From CALCNS01 sp937897315 (GTDB lineage: Bacteria > Bacillota > JAAYKD01), in assembly GCA_036744005.1 (NCBI GenBank), contig DAINOJ010000009.1, forward strand, positions 1 through 64,000: a DNA stretch of 64,000 nucleotides, given 5' to 3'. This document shows positions 44,868-53,578 of the stretch, one piece after another. The notes below the pieces were generated by a model that saw nothing but the letters and a program-made list of their open reading frames with translations, did not search any database and was not told the origin of the DNA. The position numbers and the translations under genes are program-made. Numbering within the stretch: position 1 is the first letter of the stretch; each line of letters opens with the position of its first letter.

Positions 44868-45740
44868 TTATTCCTCTTTTTGATACAGCTTAATCAAGGC
44901 TTGCGTACCATCGTTTTCATGACCTTGCTGTGCCATCTCTTCATACAAAGAAAGAACGGTATTTAGCATTTTTAAGTAGGTGTCTCTCTCGTTCATTTCT
45001 TGATTAACAATTCGCATATCCTTAATAAAGTGTTTGACAAAGAAACCGGGTCCGAAATCTTCACGCAAGACACGGGGCGCCATGTTTTGTAACTGCCAAC
45101 TTCCGGCAGCACCTGCCCCAATGGCAGCCAACATCTGCTCCGGGTCTAATCCAACACGGTTTGCGTAAACCAAGGCCTCAGTCATCGCGGCTGTCGCACC
45201 GGCTACGGCAATCTGGTTTGCGGCTTTGGTATGTTGACCGTTACCGGCGGGACCCATGTGAACGATGTTGGTACCCATAGCGGCAAACAAAGGTTTGGCT
45301 TCATCGAAGTCCATGGCATCGCCACCCACCATGATGGACAAAGTGCCCTTCTTGGCACCGGAGTCACCACCGGAGACAGGTGCATCCATGACTCGTAACC
45401 CCCGCTCTTTTCCCAAAGTGTGTAGCTTGGCTGCTAAAGAGGGGAGAGAAGTGGTCATATCGATGATTAAAGCACCGGGTTTGGCGGAATCAAAAATACC
45501 ACCTTTGCCCAACATGACCTCTTCCACGTCTTTGGGATATCCAACAATGGTAAAGATGATATCGGCATTTTTTACAGCTTCCGCTATGGTGGTGCAAGCG
45601 GTTCCATGGCAAGCGGCAGCGGCTATATTTGCTTTCTCGGGAGTGCGATTAAACAATGTGATGCTATGTCCTTGTTTACTGAGGTTCGTGGCCATGGAAG
45701 TCCCCATGACACCGGTTCCAATCCAAGCAATATGAGACAT
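44868..45740 (-). CDS. 3-hydroxyisobutyrate dehydrogenase-family oxidoreductase (GarR-like)
   Basis: The 290-residue beta-hydroxyacid dehydrogenase has the nucleotide motif IGTGVMGTSMA at residues 6-16, the substrate motif DAPVSGG near 120 and the catalytic lysine in GQHTKAANQ near 170. Arg in FNRTPEKA after the second strand is consistent with NADP(H) preference. Known relatives act on 3-hydroxyisobutyrate, tartronate semialdehyde or succinic semialdehyde; no pathway neighbours narrow the choice. Confidence 0.9.
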   Translation of the reverse strand: MSHIAWIGTGVMGTSMATNLSKQGHSITLFNRTPEKANIAAAACHGTACTTIAEAVKNADIIFTIVGYPKDVEEVMLGKGGIFDSAKPGALIIDMTTSLPSLAAKLHTLGKERGLRVMDAPVSGGDSGAKKGTLSIMVGGDAMDFDEAKPLFAAMGTNIVHMGPAGNGQHTKAANQIAVAGATAAMTEALVYANRVGLDPEQMLAAIGAGAAGSWQLQNMAPRVLREDFGPGFFVKHFIKDMRIVNQEMNERDTYLKMLNTVLSLYEEMAQQGHENDGTQALIKLYQKEE

Positions 45741-45774
45741 GAAAACCCTTCTTTCAATTCTTTTTTTTCATTCT

Positions 45775-45780
45775 ATTATA
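45775..45780 (-). promoter_or_regulatory. Possible -10 element of the dehydrogenase gene
   Basis: TATAAT is present on the minus strand 35 bases before the start codon. No good -35 element is seen at the expected distance. Confidence 0.35.
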
Positions 45781-45854
45781 GAGTTTATACAGTTTGACGT
45801 TGAAACCCTTCAAGTTAGGAAGGGAACTATTCTGATGAAGTTTGAGGTGTTCAC

Positions 45855-46373
45855 ATGGAAATCTGGGATTACTATCGAGCGGACCGAACCCTTACAGGCA
45901 ATACCGGAGTACGGGGAGAACCCATGCCCAAGGGGTGTTATCATTTAGTGGTGCACGTCTGTATTTTCAACTCACGTGGGGAAATGTTGATTCAACAACG
46001 CCAGAAAGACAAACAGGGCTGGCCAAATCTATGGGATGTTAGTGTGGGCGGTAGTGCTTGTCAGGGCGAAAACAGCTCATCGGCAGCCGAAAGAGAGACC
46101 AGAGAGGAGCTCGGGCTGACTCTGGATATAAGCGAAGAACGACCCTTCTTGACCGTTCATTTCGATCGTGGTTTTGATGATATTTACCTGATTCAAAAAG
46201 AGGTTGATTTGCAGCAGTTGCATCTTCAGCCAGAAGAAGTGCAGGCGGTGCGCTGGGCAACTTTGTCCGAGATCGAGCAACTCATGGAGAGGAAAGAATT
46301 CCTTCCATACTTACAGGGGCTCATTCCGCTTCTTTTTGCTATGCATTTGCGGCGGGGAGCGATACAAGAATAG
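45855..46373 (+). CDS. Nudix hydrolase (IPP isomerase-like group)
   Basis: The 172-residue hydrolase has the full Nudix box GX5EX7REUXEEXGU (GSACQGE ... RETREELGL, about residues 66-88). The N-terminal WDYYRADRTLTG and LWDVSVGGS pattern is that of the YfcD/IPP-isomerase-like Nudix group. The substrate, a nucleoside diphosphate linked to another group, cannot be assigned. Its stop is one base from the stop of the convergent NYN gene, with no terminator between them. Confidence 0.9.
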   Translation: MEIWDYYRADRTLTGNTGVRGEPMPKGCYHLVVHVCIFNSRGEMLIQQRQKDKQGWPNLWDVSVGGSACQGENSSSAAERETREELGLTLDISEERPFLTVHFDRGFDDIYLIQKEVDLQQLHLQPEEVQAVRWATLSEIEQLMERKEFLPYLQGLIPLLFAMHLRRGAIQE

Positions 46374-46374
46374 A

Positions 46375-47157
46375 TTAATTGGCCACTTTGATGCGTATGT
46401 AAATCAGCTTAATATTTCTGCCTTCTCCGGCCGGTACGGCGCGAATCTCGAATAATTTCAAGGACTTTAGAAAAGGTGTCAGCTTTTTGTAGCCGAAATT
46501 TCGCACATCAAAGTCGGGAAATCTTTTGGCCAATTGGTTGCCCACATCACCGATAAATAACCATCCATCTTCATCGCTGCTTTCTTCCGCTAAGGCCAGC
46601 AGCGTTTTCTTGATGGCATCGAGGTTGGTTTGACCTTCACTATACTCTTCTCTAACGGGTGGAGTGAGCGGTTTTGTTATTCCGGGTAGGTCGGTTTTAC
46701 TGATTTTCTGCGGGTCGGTATATAGAACATCGAGGTACTTGAACTGATTACAAGCAGCGATAAAGGGCTTTGGAGTTTTCCGTTCTCCCATACCGACTAC
46801 AGTCATGCCGGTCTCTCTGAGCCGAGAAGCCAATTTGGTGAAATCACTATCGGAAGAAATGATGCAAAACCCTTCTACGTTGCCCGAATATAAAATATCC
46901 ATGGCGTCAATAATTAAAGCAGAGTCGGTCGCATTTTTACCGAAGGTATAACTATATTGTTGGATGGGTACAATGGAATTTTCCAAGAGCACGGTTTTCC
47001 ATGAATTCAATTGTGTGTTGGTCCAGTCGCCATAAATCCGTTTGTAGGTAGCAACTCCTAAGTTGGCGGCTTCATCCATAATCGTTTTGATGTATTTATC
47101 CGATATGTTTTCTGCATCGATTAAGACCGCAAATCGCTTTTCTTGTTCTTGTCTCAT
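46375..47157 (-). CDS. NYN (PIN-like) nuclease with C-terminal LOTUS/OST-HTH domain
   Basis: The 260-residue protein has an N-terminal NYN domain with acidic residues in VLIDAENIS, the middle DSALIIDAMD and ISSDSDFTKLA, which form the PIN-like metal site of LabA/limkain relatives. A linker leads to a C-terminal winged-helix OST-HTH/LOTUS domain (about 180-258, with FPDFDVRNFGYKKLTPFL), thought to bind RNA. The combination suggests RNA processing or degradation. A good AAAGGAGGG site precedes the ATG. Confidence 0.88.
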   Translation of the reverse strand: MRQEQEKRFAVLIDAENISDKYIKTIMDEAANLGVATYKRIYGDWTNTQLNSWKTVLLENSIVPIQQYSYTFGKNATDSALIIDAMDILYSGNVEGFCIISSDSDFTKLASRLRETGMTVVGMGERKTPKPFIAACNQFKYLDVLYTDPQKISKTDLPGITKPLTPPVREEYSEGQTNLDAIKKTLLALAEESSDEDGWLFIGDVGNQLAKRFPDFDVRNFGYKKLTPFLKSLKLFEIRAVPAGEGRNIKLIYIRIKVAN

Positions 47158-47268
47158 AAGCCCTCCTTTGAACCCACATGATGTTGGGCTCGTCTCTATC
47201 TCATTTTGGCACAGATAGGTGCGATTCCTTCATTGTTATGAGATAGAAGCTTTTCTTCCTGGGATTTC

Positions 47269-47297
47269 TTTACTTTGCGCTTTCAAAATGCTACAAT
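47269..47297 (+). promoter_or_regulatory. Sigma-A promoter
   Basis: TTTACT (47269-47274) and TACAAT (47292-47297), 17 bases apart, precede the M42 peptidase gene by 29 bases. Confidence 0.65.
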
Positions 47298-47326
47298 GTT
47301 GTAGAATGAAATTTGGAGGAGGATCG

Positions 47327-48361
47327 ATGATGAATCAAAAATACACCGATTATATGCTGGATGTTCTGGAACGATTGTTGGCTGTAAAAAGTCCTTCCGG
47401 ATATAGCAAAGAAATCACTCAATTTCTGTCCGATGAATTGAAGTCCATGGGGTATACTCCCAATTTGCTTCGCAAAGGTGGTGTTACCGTTGATTTGGGT
47501 GGGGTAGGTTCTCCCGTCATGCTCTTCGGTCATGTCGATACCTTAGGGGGCGTTGTCGCTTCCATAAAGAGCAACGGAGCACTCATGCTCAATAACGTAG
47601 GTGGTTTGAATCCGAACAATACCGAAACCGAAACCGTAACGGTGATTACCCGCGATGGTCGCGAGTATGAAGGTACCTTGCAAGTGGCGAATGCCTCGGT
47701 ACACGTAAATCCCAATGTCAATAACCCGCGCAATTTTAAGGAAAACATTGAGGTTTTATTGGATGAGTTTGTTACCTCTGCTGCCGATACCGAAAAGTTA
47801 GGCATTCAAAACGGAGACTTTATTGCCGTACATCCGCGCTTTATGGTCACCTCGAAAGGGTACATCAAGAGCCGATTCCTCGATGATAAAGCGTCTTCTG
47901 CTGTATTATTGGCCTTAGCAAAGTATTTTGTAGAAGAGAAAATCACTCCCAAACGCAATGTGTGGTTGAGTTTCACCATGTTTGAAGAGATTGGTCACGG
48001 CGGAGCAACCGGTATTCCCGAGTGCATCGAAGACATAATTGCTGTAGATATGGGTTGCGTTGGCCAAGGCTTAAAGTGTACAGAGCGTATGGTGTCCATT
48101 TGCCCGAAGGATTCAGGCGGTGTTTATCATTATGATTTGACCAACGAACTGATTGCTGCGGCTAAAAAGGCCGGTGTGGATTATGCTCTTGATGTGTATC
48201 CGCAATATGGCTCCGACGTGGAAGTCTCTCTTCGTGCCGGTTACGATGTCCGACATGGGCTGATTGGCCCAGGAGTGTATGCTTCTCACGGTTATGAGAG
48301 AACGCATATCGATGGGCTAAACAATACCTTCAAGTTGCTGGAAGCCTACTTGGTTCAGTAA
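47327..48361 (+). CDS. M42-family metallopeptidase (glutamyl aminopeptidase/TET type)
   Basis: The 344-residue cobalt/zinc aminopeptidase has GHVDTLGG (metal His/Asp), SRFLDDKASS (bridging Asp), FEEIGHGG (catalytic Glu pair), VDMGCVG and the C-terminal SHGYERTHIDG histidine. Relatives form dodecameric tetrahedral (TET) shells that trim peptides. The ATG pair at 47327/47330 follows GGAGGAGG; either could be used. It is monocistronic, ending at a bidirectional terminator. Confidence 0.93.
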   Translation: MMNQKYTDYMLDVLERLLAVKSPSGYSKEITQFLSDELKSMGYTPNLLRKGGVTVDLGGVGSPVMLFGHVDTLGGVVASIKSNGALMLNNVGGLNPNNTETETVTVITRDGREYEGTLQVANASVHVNPNVNNPRNFKENIEVLLDEFVTSAADTEKLGIQNGDFIAVHPRFMVTSKGYIKSRFLDDKASSAVLLALAKYFVEEKITPKRNVWLSFTMFEEIGHGGATGIPECIEDIIAVDMGCVGQGLKCTERMVSICPKDSGGVYHYDLTNELIAAAKKAGVDYALDVYPQYGSDVEVSLRAGYDVRHGLIGPGVYASHGYERTHIDGLNNTFKLLEAYLVQ

Positions 48362-48365
48362 TCTT

Positions 48366-48405
48366 AAAAAAATAATGGGAGTGGCAAAACGCCACTCCCA
48401 TTTTC
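48366..48405. terminator. Bidirectional intrinsic terminator
   Basis: A perfect 11-bp stem (48375-48385 with 48391-48401) is flanked by A and T runs. It serves the M42 peptidase on the plus strand and the small DUF1858 gene on the minus strand. Confidence 0.92.
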
Positions 48406-48410
48406 TTGTC

Positions 48411-48611
48411 TTACTTTAGACCCAATGCTGCATTGAGGTTCTTCACCAATGCGTTTACATCGATACCATGAGCCATACAACCTTGTTCTAACGTCTCAAA
48501 CTGAGCCGCAGCACAACCAAGTCAACCCATACCGGATTGCATCAGAACCATGGCTGCTGCAGGATATTTCTGCACTAGTTCGGTGATGCCAATGTCTTTC
48601 GTAATCATCAT
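48411..48611 (-). CDS. Probable selenoprotein, DUF1858 family (in-frame UGA as Sec30)
   Basis: The minus strand encodes 66 codons from ATG 48611 to TAA, interrupted by one TGA at 48524-48522. Around it the protein reads GMG-U-LGCAAAQFETLEQGC. DUF1858 proteins have cysteine at exactly this place in a GMxCxGC motif, so UGA replaces the first cysteine of a redox CxxC, giving UxxC. The rest (ITKDIGITELV, YPAAAMVL, HGIDVNALVKNLN) matches the family along its whole length. AAGGAG lies 6 bases upstream and a terminator follows the stop. A SECIS-like hairpin sits at the right distance. A nonsense mutation is the alternative. Confidence 0.82.
48491..48509 (-). promoter_or_regulatory. SECIS-like hairpin after the in-frame UGA
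   Basis: On the minus strand a stem of 3 bp, a G-A mismatch and 4 bp (CUCA/UGAG) closes a GUU loop whose G is the 21st base after the UGA. A G at the loop start and a UGA-to-loop distance of about 20 bases fit the published form of bacterial SECIS elements. Confidence 0.6.
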
Positions 48612-48663
48612 TCATCGCTCCTTTATTGTTTCGAAAAGCCCTCATGGCTTTTGTCTTACTTTG

Positions 48664-48692
48664 ATTATATCATGATTTTCTATAAAGGAAAA
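48664..48692 (-). promoter_or_regulatory. Possible promoter of the DUF1858 gene
   Basis: TATAAT is on the minus strand at 48669-48664. The -35 region at 17 bases (TTTTCC) is weak. Confidence 0.35.
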
Positions 48693-48724
48693 GAGATTTG
48701 TATCACATATTTGTAAAGCTTTTC

Positions 48725-48753
48725 TTGTCAACTTGAGAAAGTAGGAGTAGAAT
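48725..48753 (+). promoter_or_regulatory. Promoter of the acetyltransferase gene
   Basis: TTGTCA (48725-48730) and TAGAAT (48748-48753) are 17 bases apart, ending 37 bases before the start codon. Confidence 0.6.
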
Positions 48754-48790
48754 AAAAAAGATCGATTGAGTTTCAGAAAGGAGGTTCCGC

Positions 48791-49402
48791 ATGTTAAAAC
48801 TATGGTCCGCGCGATTGGTCTTACGAGATATAGAAAGCCGTGATGTAGAGGATTTTGTTCGTTGGTATACCATAGACACCGAGTGGATGAACTGGGACGC
48901 TCCTTGGGAAGCCTCCGATGATATTGATGTAGAAGCGGTGAGGCAGTTCTATGGGAAACGCGTAGCTGCAACAACCACGGGCACCCGGCATCGCTTCCAA
49001 ATGGAAACGACACAAGGAGAGCATATCGGCTGGGTGACTTCTTATCGTATGCCGGATGAACACCCTGCTATTGGCATCGATATACCGAATCCGGTATTCC
49101 GTAATCGCGGCTTTGGTCGCTTGGCCTACCAAATGTTCTTGCAGTATTTGCTCTCGGAGGGTCATGAAAAGATTTATACTCAAACCTGGTCCGGCAATCT
49201 CCCGATGATTCGCCTAGCGGAAAAGGTTGGTTTTATAGAGGTAGACCGCCAAGTCAACCAAAGAGAAGTAAAAGGAGCCCTTTATGATGGATTGACCTTT
49301 CTACTGGAGGTACCTCGCTTCTGTAGATCTTTATTGCCCGACAAGACCTGGATGATGACTGATGAAGTGAATCCTCCGGAAATTACAATGAAACCGCTTT
49401 AG
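48791..49402 (+). CDS. GNAT-family N-acetyltransferase
   Basis: The 203-residue protein has the GNAT fold of the RimJ/RimL type: N-terminal RLVLRDIESRDVEDFVRW, central IGIDIPNPVFRNRGFGRLAY with the acetyl-CoA loop, and NLPMIRLAEKVGF. It should acetylate a small molecule or protein N-terminus; the substrate is unknown. AAAGGAGG lies 7 bases before the ATG. It has its own promoter and a terminator that overlaps its stop codon. Confidence 0.88.
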   Translation: MLKLWSARLVLRDIESRDVEDFVRWYTIDTEWMNWDAPWEASDDIDVEAVRQFYGKRVAATTTGTRHRFQMETTQGEHIGWVTSYRMPDEHPAIGIDIPNPVFRNRGFGRLAYQMFLQYLLSEGHEKIYTQTWSGNLPMIRLAEKVGFIEVDRQVNQREVKGALYDGLTFLLEVPRFCRSLLPDKTWMMTDEVNPPEITMKPL

Positions 49403-49415
49403 CAAAGCGGTTTTT
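49391..49415 (+). terminator. Terminator of the acetyltransferase gene
   Basis: A 9-bp stem (49391-49399 with 49405-49413) and a T run overlap the stop codon. Confidence 0.8.
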
Positions 49416-49501
49416 ATTTGTTTTCAAATAAATATATAATAAAAATTAAGAAGGAATTAATGAATTTTTGTGGAATACCATACACCTTGGGAGGTGTTGA
49501 G

Positions 49502-50092
49502 TTGAAACATATCACATGGAAGTCCGGCTTGGTGATAGGGTTTGTAGCCGGTATACTGTTCGCAAGCTTAGGTTTTTGGCAATGGCAACGGCAAAACACT
49601 CCTCCGGACTTTGCTATGGATCAGCAAAATCGTGAATTCAATCCGGGAGAGAATATCTCTGCATTGGAATCCGCACCCATCGTCATTCACTTAGCAGGTG
49701 CAGTACAACATCCCGGTTTACTAAAGGTCGCTTCCAATACACGGTTGGGTGAAGCGATTGAACAAGCCGGTGGAGCAACGAAGGAGGCTTCACTGGATGC
49801 TTTGAACTTAGCGATTGTTTTAGAAGATGGCAATCGTTATTATGTTCCGAACCAAACAGAGGTCACTATTCAAGAGAAACAAGCAGAACCGGACGATGGC
49901 AAAGTGGATTTAAATCGAGCAGATGCACAGGAACTCATGACGCTACCACAAATTGGTGAGACCCGAGCTAAGGCCATACTGGAGTATCGCGAAAAGAATG
50001 GACCATTTCATACTACTGAAGATTTAAAGAAAGTGAACGGTATTGGGGACGGTATCTATGCCATGGTTCGCGACTTCATTACAGTGCGATGA
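49502..50092 (+). CDS. comEA: Competence protein ComEA
   Basis: The 196-residue DNA-binding protein is anchored by an N-terminal helix (about 10-30), followed by a SLBB/GRIP domain (VIHLAGAVQHPGLL) and a C-terminal double helix-hairpin-helix (VDLNRADAQELMTLPQIG, KKVNGIGDGIY). It receives transforming DNA outside the membrane. I use TTG 49502, which follows GGGAGGTG; the longer upstream frame has no ribosome site. It overlaps comEC by 4 bases. Confidence 0.94.
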   Translation: MKHITWKSGLVIGFVAGILFASLGFWQWQRQNTPPDFAMDQQNREFNPGENISALESAPIVIHLAGAVQHPGLLKVASNTRLGEAIEQAGGATKEASLDALNLAIVLEDGNRYYVPNQTEVTIQEKQAEPDDGKVDLNRADAQELMTLPQIGETRAKAILEYREKNGPFHTTEDLKKVNGIGDGIYAMVRDFITVR

Positions 50093-52422
50093 AGCAACCA
50101 ACACCGATAGTAGCGGTCGCTCTTGGCTTTGTGTGCGGGATTGCATTACAAACATTCCAACCTGCGATTTTATATAGCTACGCTATGCTCGCTCTCGCAG
50201 GAGGGTTAATCTACTGGGAAAGATTTTCTTGGCGGAACACGGCCCTCCTGGGCTTGGTTGCTGGCCTCATCGGTTTGACATATGCCCAATGGCATAGTGC
50301 CATGTTACCGGAAGTGTTGCCAGACTCTTTGCATGGTGAATCGATGACCCTGCAGGGAGTGGTCGGGGGATTTCCTTACCGCAATAAGGAAGGAGATTGG
50401 TGCTTCTACCTAACCGACCCGCATTTCGATGGCCGATTTTTAGTGACATTGGAATCAGATAGTACGCTTTCTTGGCCGGTTCCTGGAGATGAGATGACAT
50501 TACATGGAACATGTTACACACAGAGTGGTCGTATGAATTTCGGGGATCCCGATTGGGAGGTGATATCGCGCCGACGTCATATCATCGCCCGGTTTTATGC
50601 CGATCAAGTCATCACCAAGGTCAACCATCCAATACAAGGACCATTCAGACCCATTTGGCTATTGCGCCGAACACTCTACCAAGCATTATACCAGCACCTG
50701 CCGGGTGGTTCGCCAAGGTTGGGCAGAGATGAGGCCTCTTTTCTTTTTGGTTTGACAGTGGGGGTAGGAGATGAGCTTCCGGAGGAGTGGGAGAGCTCCT
50801 TTCAGAAAGCCGGGTTGTTGCATTTACTGGCTGTCTCTGGAGGGAATGTTGCCTTCTTTTTGTTAGGGTTGCTTTGCATCCTGCGCAGATTCCCTTTCAG
50901 CAGAGAGGGAGAAATGGTCCTTCTGCTAGTGGGGATTGCCTTTTTTGTTCTTCTAACGGGTTTGGAGTCATCGGTCATACGAGCAGGAACTATGGCCAGC
51001 TTCGCTGTCATAGCGAAATTTCGCTGGAGAAAAACCCATTGGCCTTCGCTTTTGGCCGCCACAGTGCTATGTATTTTGGCATTTCAACCATTTATGTTGT
51101 TTGAGGTGGGATTTCAGCTGTCATTTCTTGCAGTATGGGGACTGTTTGTCTGGGCGACACCCTTTATTCAGTTCTTTCAGCAACGTTGGAGTTGGCCAAG
51201 TTGGCTAGCAGTAGCGATGGGTTCCACGTTAGCAGCACAGTGGGCTGTTTTACCCTTGAGTTTACGATTGTTTCATCAGGTTTCACTCATCGCCCCTATT
51301 AGTAACTTAGTTTTTGCTGGTTTGATCTTGCCTTCGTCGCTCTTATTGGTTTTCCTGTTGACCATCTATCCTTTTGGATTGTATTTCAGTTGGTTCTATG
51401 GATTGACCGATTTGTATTTGCAACTTTTGTTGAAATCGGGAAGCTTTTTCGCAAATTTACCCTTTGCTGTTTTTTCATTGCCCACTCCGCCTTGGTGGTT
51501 TGTCGTATTACTGTATGGCATGCAGTTATTTCTGCGTTATGCAAAAGGTGAGTGGAGGAGGGTTTCTCAAAAGTCAGCCGTCGCTCTACTTAGTGTATGC
51601 CTTTTATGTTATTGGCATCCATGGCCATATCCATTGGAGGTCACCTTCATAGACGTGGGTCAGGGAGACAGCATTTTTCTTCGATTCCCCAATGGTCAGA
51701 CTATGTTGGTCGACGGCGGAGGTTCGATGACAGCAGATAGCAACATTGGTCTAACCGCGGTGTTGCCGTATTTACAACGGCAAGGGATACAATCTATAGA
51801 TTATGCCATACTGACTCACGCGCATGGGGATCATTATCAAGGCTTGATGCAAGTTCAATCAGAAATTCCTTTTCGATATTTTCTACATGCTTTACCTCAA
51901 ACTGAGGATGTACCTCAAGATTTAACGCGGTGGTATAGTGGCTTCACACAAGAATCCCTAATTTCTTTACAGGAAGGGCAAGTGTTCTATCCGGACAAAC
52001 AGGTTAGAATTGAAGTTCAATCTGCACGATTTAGCCAAGATGGAAACAACAATGACTCCATTTGTTTACATATCTCTTTTGGTCGTACTGATCTTTGGTT
52101 GACAGGCGATATGGAGCTACCGGCGGAGGAAGCTATGAATTTGCCTGTGCAATCTACAGACTTTTACACGTTGTTGAAAGTAGCTCATCATGGAGGGAAA
52201 ACATCCTCCGGCGAATCTTTTCTTCGAGCGGTCGACCCAGAGATTGCGGTCATCTCGGTGGGAAGGAAGAATCGATATGGACATCCCTCTCCTGAAGTGC
52301 TTCAGCGCTTAAAGCAACGATCTTGTGAAATATACACCACATCCGAGGTAGGAGCAGTACGCTGTATCAGTAATGGCCAACAATGGCAGATCCAATGTTG
52401 CCGCACCGGTCACACAAACTAA
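50089..52422 (+). CDS. comEC: Competence DNA channel ComEC/Rec2
   Basis: The 777-residue protein has an N-terminal DUF4131/OB region with two or three helices, a central Competence membrane domain (about 225-490; LLHLLAVSGGNVAF), and a C-terminal metallo-beta-lactamase domain with FIDVGQGDSI, THAHGDHYQG and LLKVAHHGG. It imports single-stranded DNA. Length is normal and all motifs are intact, so natural transformation remains possible. It is coupled to comEA by an ATGA overlap. Confidence 0.95.
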   Translation: MKQPTPIVAVALGFVCGIALQTFQPAILYSYAMLALAGGLIYWERFSWRNTALLGLVAGLIGLTYAQWHSAMLPEVLPDSLHGESMTLQGVVGGFPYRNKEGDWCFYLTDPHFDGRFLVTLESDSTLSWPVPGDEMTLHGTCYTQSGRMNFGDPDWEVISRRRHIIARFYADQVITKVNHPIQGPFRPIWLLRRTLYQALYQHLPGGSPRLGRDEASFLFGLTVGVGDELPEEWESSFQKAGLLHLLAVSGGNVAFFLLGLLCILRRFPFSREGEMVLLLVGIAFFVLLTGLESSVIRAGTMASFAVIAKFRWRKTHWPSLLAATVLCILAFQPFMLFEVGFQLSFLAVWGLFVWATPFIQFFQQRWSWPSWLAVAMGSTLAAQWAVLPLSLRLFHQVSLIAPISNLVFAGLILPSSLLLVFLLTIYPFGLYFSWFYGLTDLYLQLLLKSGSFFANLPFAVFSLPTPPWWFVVLLYGMQLFLRYAKGEWRRVSQKSAVALLSVCLLCYWHPWPYPLEVTFIDVGQGDSIFLRFPNGQTMLVDGGGSMTADSNIGLTAVLPYLQRQGIQSIDYAILTHAHGDHYQGLMQVQSEIPFRYFLHALPQTEDVPQDLTRWYSGFTQESLISLQEGQVFYPDKQVRIEVQSARFSQDGNNNDSICLHISFGRTDLWLTGDMELPAEEAMNLPVQSTDFYTLLKVAHHGGKTSSGESFLRAVDPEIAVISVGRKNRYGHPSPEVLQRLKQRSCEIYTTSEVGAVRCISNGQQWQIQCCRTGHTN

Positions 52423-52469
52423 GGAGGGATAACCCAACTCGAAATCGAATGTTGTAATGGGGTGATTTC

Positions 52470-53507
52470 ATGGATTGGAGACAATTACAACGCGATCTAG
52501 CTGCTGGGAGCATTGCTAATCTATATGTGATTCACGGTGAAGATACTTGGCAGGTGGACCGAAGTCGCACCAGTTTAATGGGGTTGATTCCTCAAACGGA
52601 ACGTGAGTTCAATCTTGTTCATTTGGATGGCTCTGCGCTCCATATGTTGGATTTGGAAGCTCAATTACAAATCGGCCTCTTGGGGGACCGCAAGGTGATA
52701 CTCATCGAAAATCTTCGTCCCATGATGAAGGGTAACGATAAAGAAGAGGATTCTTCTCAACTCGGAAGTGTAGAAGAAGAACAGAAATGGCTATATCATT
52801 TAACGCACAGCGACAATATCCTGGTCCTCTATTTTTATCAGAACTTAGACAAACGGAAACGGTTTGTAAAACAAGTGCTCAATGCGGCTAGAGTTGTGGA
52901 ATGCCCTTCTTTAAAGAATAAACGAGATGATATGGTTCGCATCATCCAGGATTTACTTCAAAGCAAAAAGCTACGGGCGGATTATGCGGTAATCGATCAT
53001 TTGGTTCAAATAGCCGGAAGTCAAATCGGTATTGCTGAGCAAGAAATTGAAAAATTAGCTTTAATTTTTAAACCGGATCAACCAATTTTGTTGAAAGATG
53101 CGCAACCATATCTGTCACCCTCGGCAGAACTGAATGTGTTTCAGCTGATGGAGCTGATTACTGGCAAGAAAAAAGTACAAGCTATGGCACTCCTTACTGA
53201 GATTTTAAGACGAGGTGAGGAACCTTTTCGCTTGTTGGGGCTCATTCGATATCAGCTGCGTCAATTGGTGCGGGTTCAACAACTCCAAGCGAACAAAGTG
53301 TCGGAAGCCAACATGGTGCAGGCTTTGGGAATGGGTTCTTATGCTCTTAGAAAGACAGTCTTACAAGCAAAAGCATTTCGTCCGGATACTCTCTACGAGC
53401 TGCTCTCCATACTGGTTTCTACGGAAGAAGCCATGTTGAGTGGAACGATGGATAAAAATTCTGCTTTGGAGTTGCTGATGGCGCAAATTTTTGTCAGGGT
53501 CCAATAA
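52470..53507 (+). CDS. holA: DNA polymerase III delta subunit
   Basis: The 345-residue clamp-loader subunit opens the beta sliding clamp. It has the HolA N-terminal pattern NLYVIHGEDTW, followed by an AAA+-like domain without a working Walker A, and the C-terminal helical collar region (EEPFRLLGLIRYQLRQLV). Its position between comEC and rpsT is standard in Firmicutes. GGGGTGA precedes the ATG. Confidence 0.94.
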   Translation: MDWRQLQRDLAAGSIANLYVIHGEDTWQVDRSRTSLMGLIPQTEREFNLVHLDGSALHMLDLEAQLQIGLLGDRKVILIENLRPMMKGNDKEEDSSQLGSVEEEQKWLYHLTHSDNILVLYFYQNLDKRKRFVKQVLNAARVVECPSLKNKRDDMVRIIQDLLQSKKLRADYAVIDHLVQIAGSQIGIAEQEIEKLALIFKPDQPILLKDAQPYLSPSAELNVFQLMELITGKKKVQAMALLTEILRRGEEPFRLLGLIRYQLRQLVRVQQLQANKVSEANMVQALGMGSYALRKTVLQAKAFRPDTLYELLSILVSTEEAMLSGTMDKNSALELLMAQIFVRVQ

Positions 53508-53524
53508 GAGATTGCAACAAAGCA

Positions 53525-53563
53525 AAGAGCGCTGTCCCTCGTGTCATGAGGAACAGCGCTTTA
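53525..53563. terminator. Hairpin between convergent holA and rpsT
   Basis: A stem of 8 bp (53528-53535 with 53553-53560), one mismatch and 4 bp. T tracts on either side are short, so it is a weaker bidirectional terminator. Confidence 0.65.
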
Positions 53564-53578
53564 TGGTTACTCAGCAAA

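Noticed and set aside
48522..48524. UGA read as tryptophan (altered genetic code)
   Set aside because: UGA ends many intact genes here (serS, hypA, the hydrogenase small subunit) and tryptophan is encoded by TGG.
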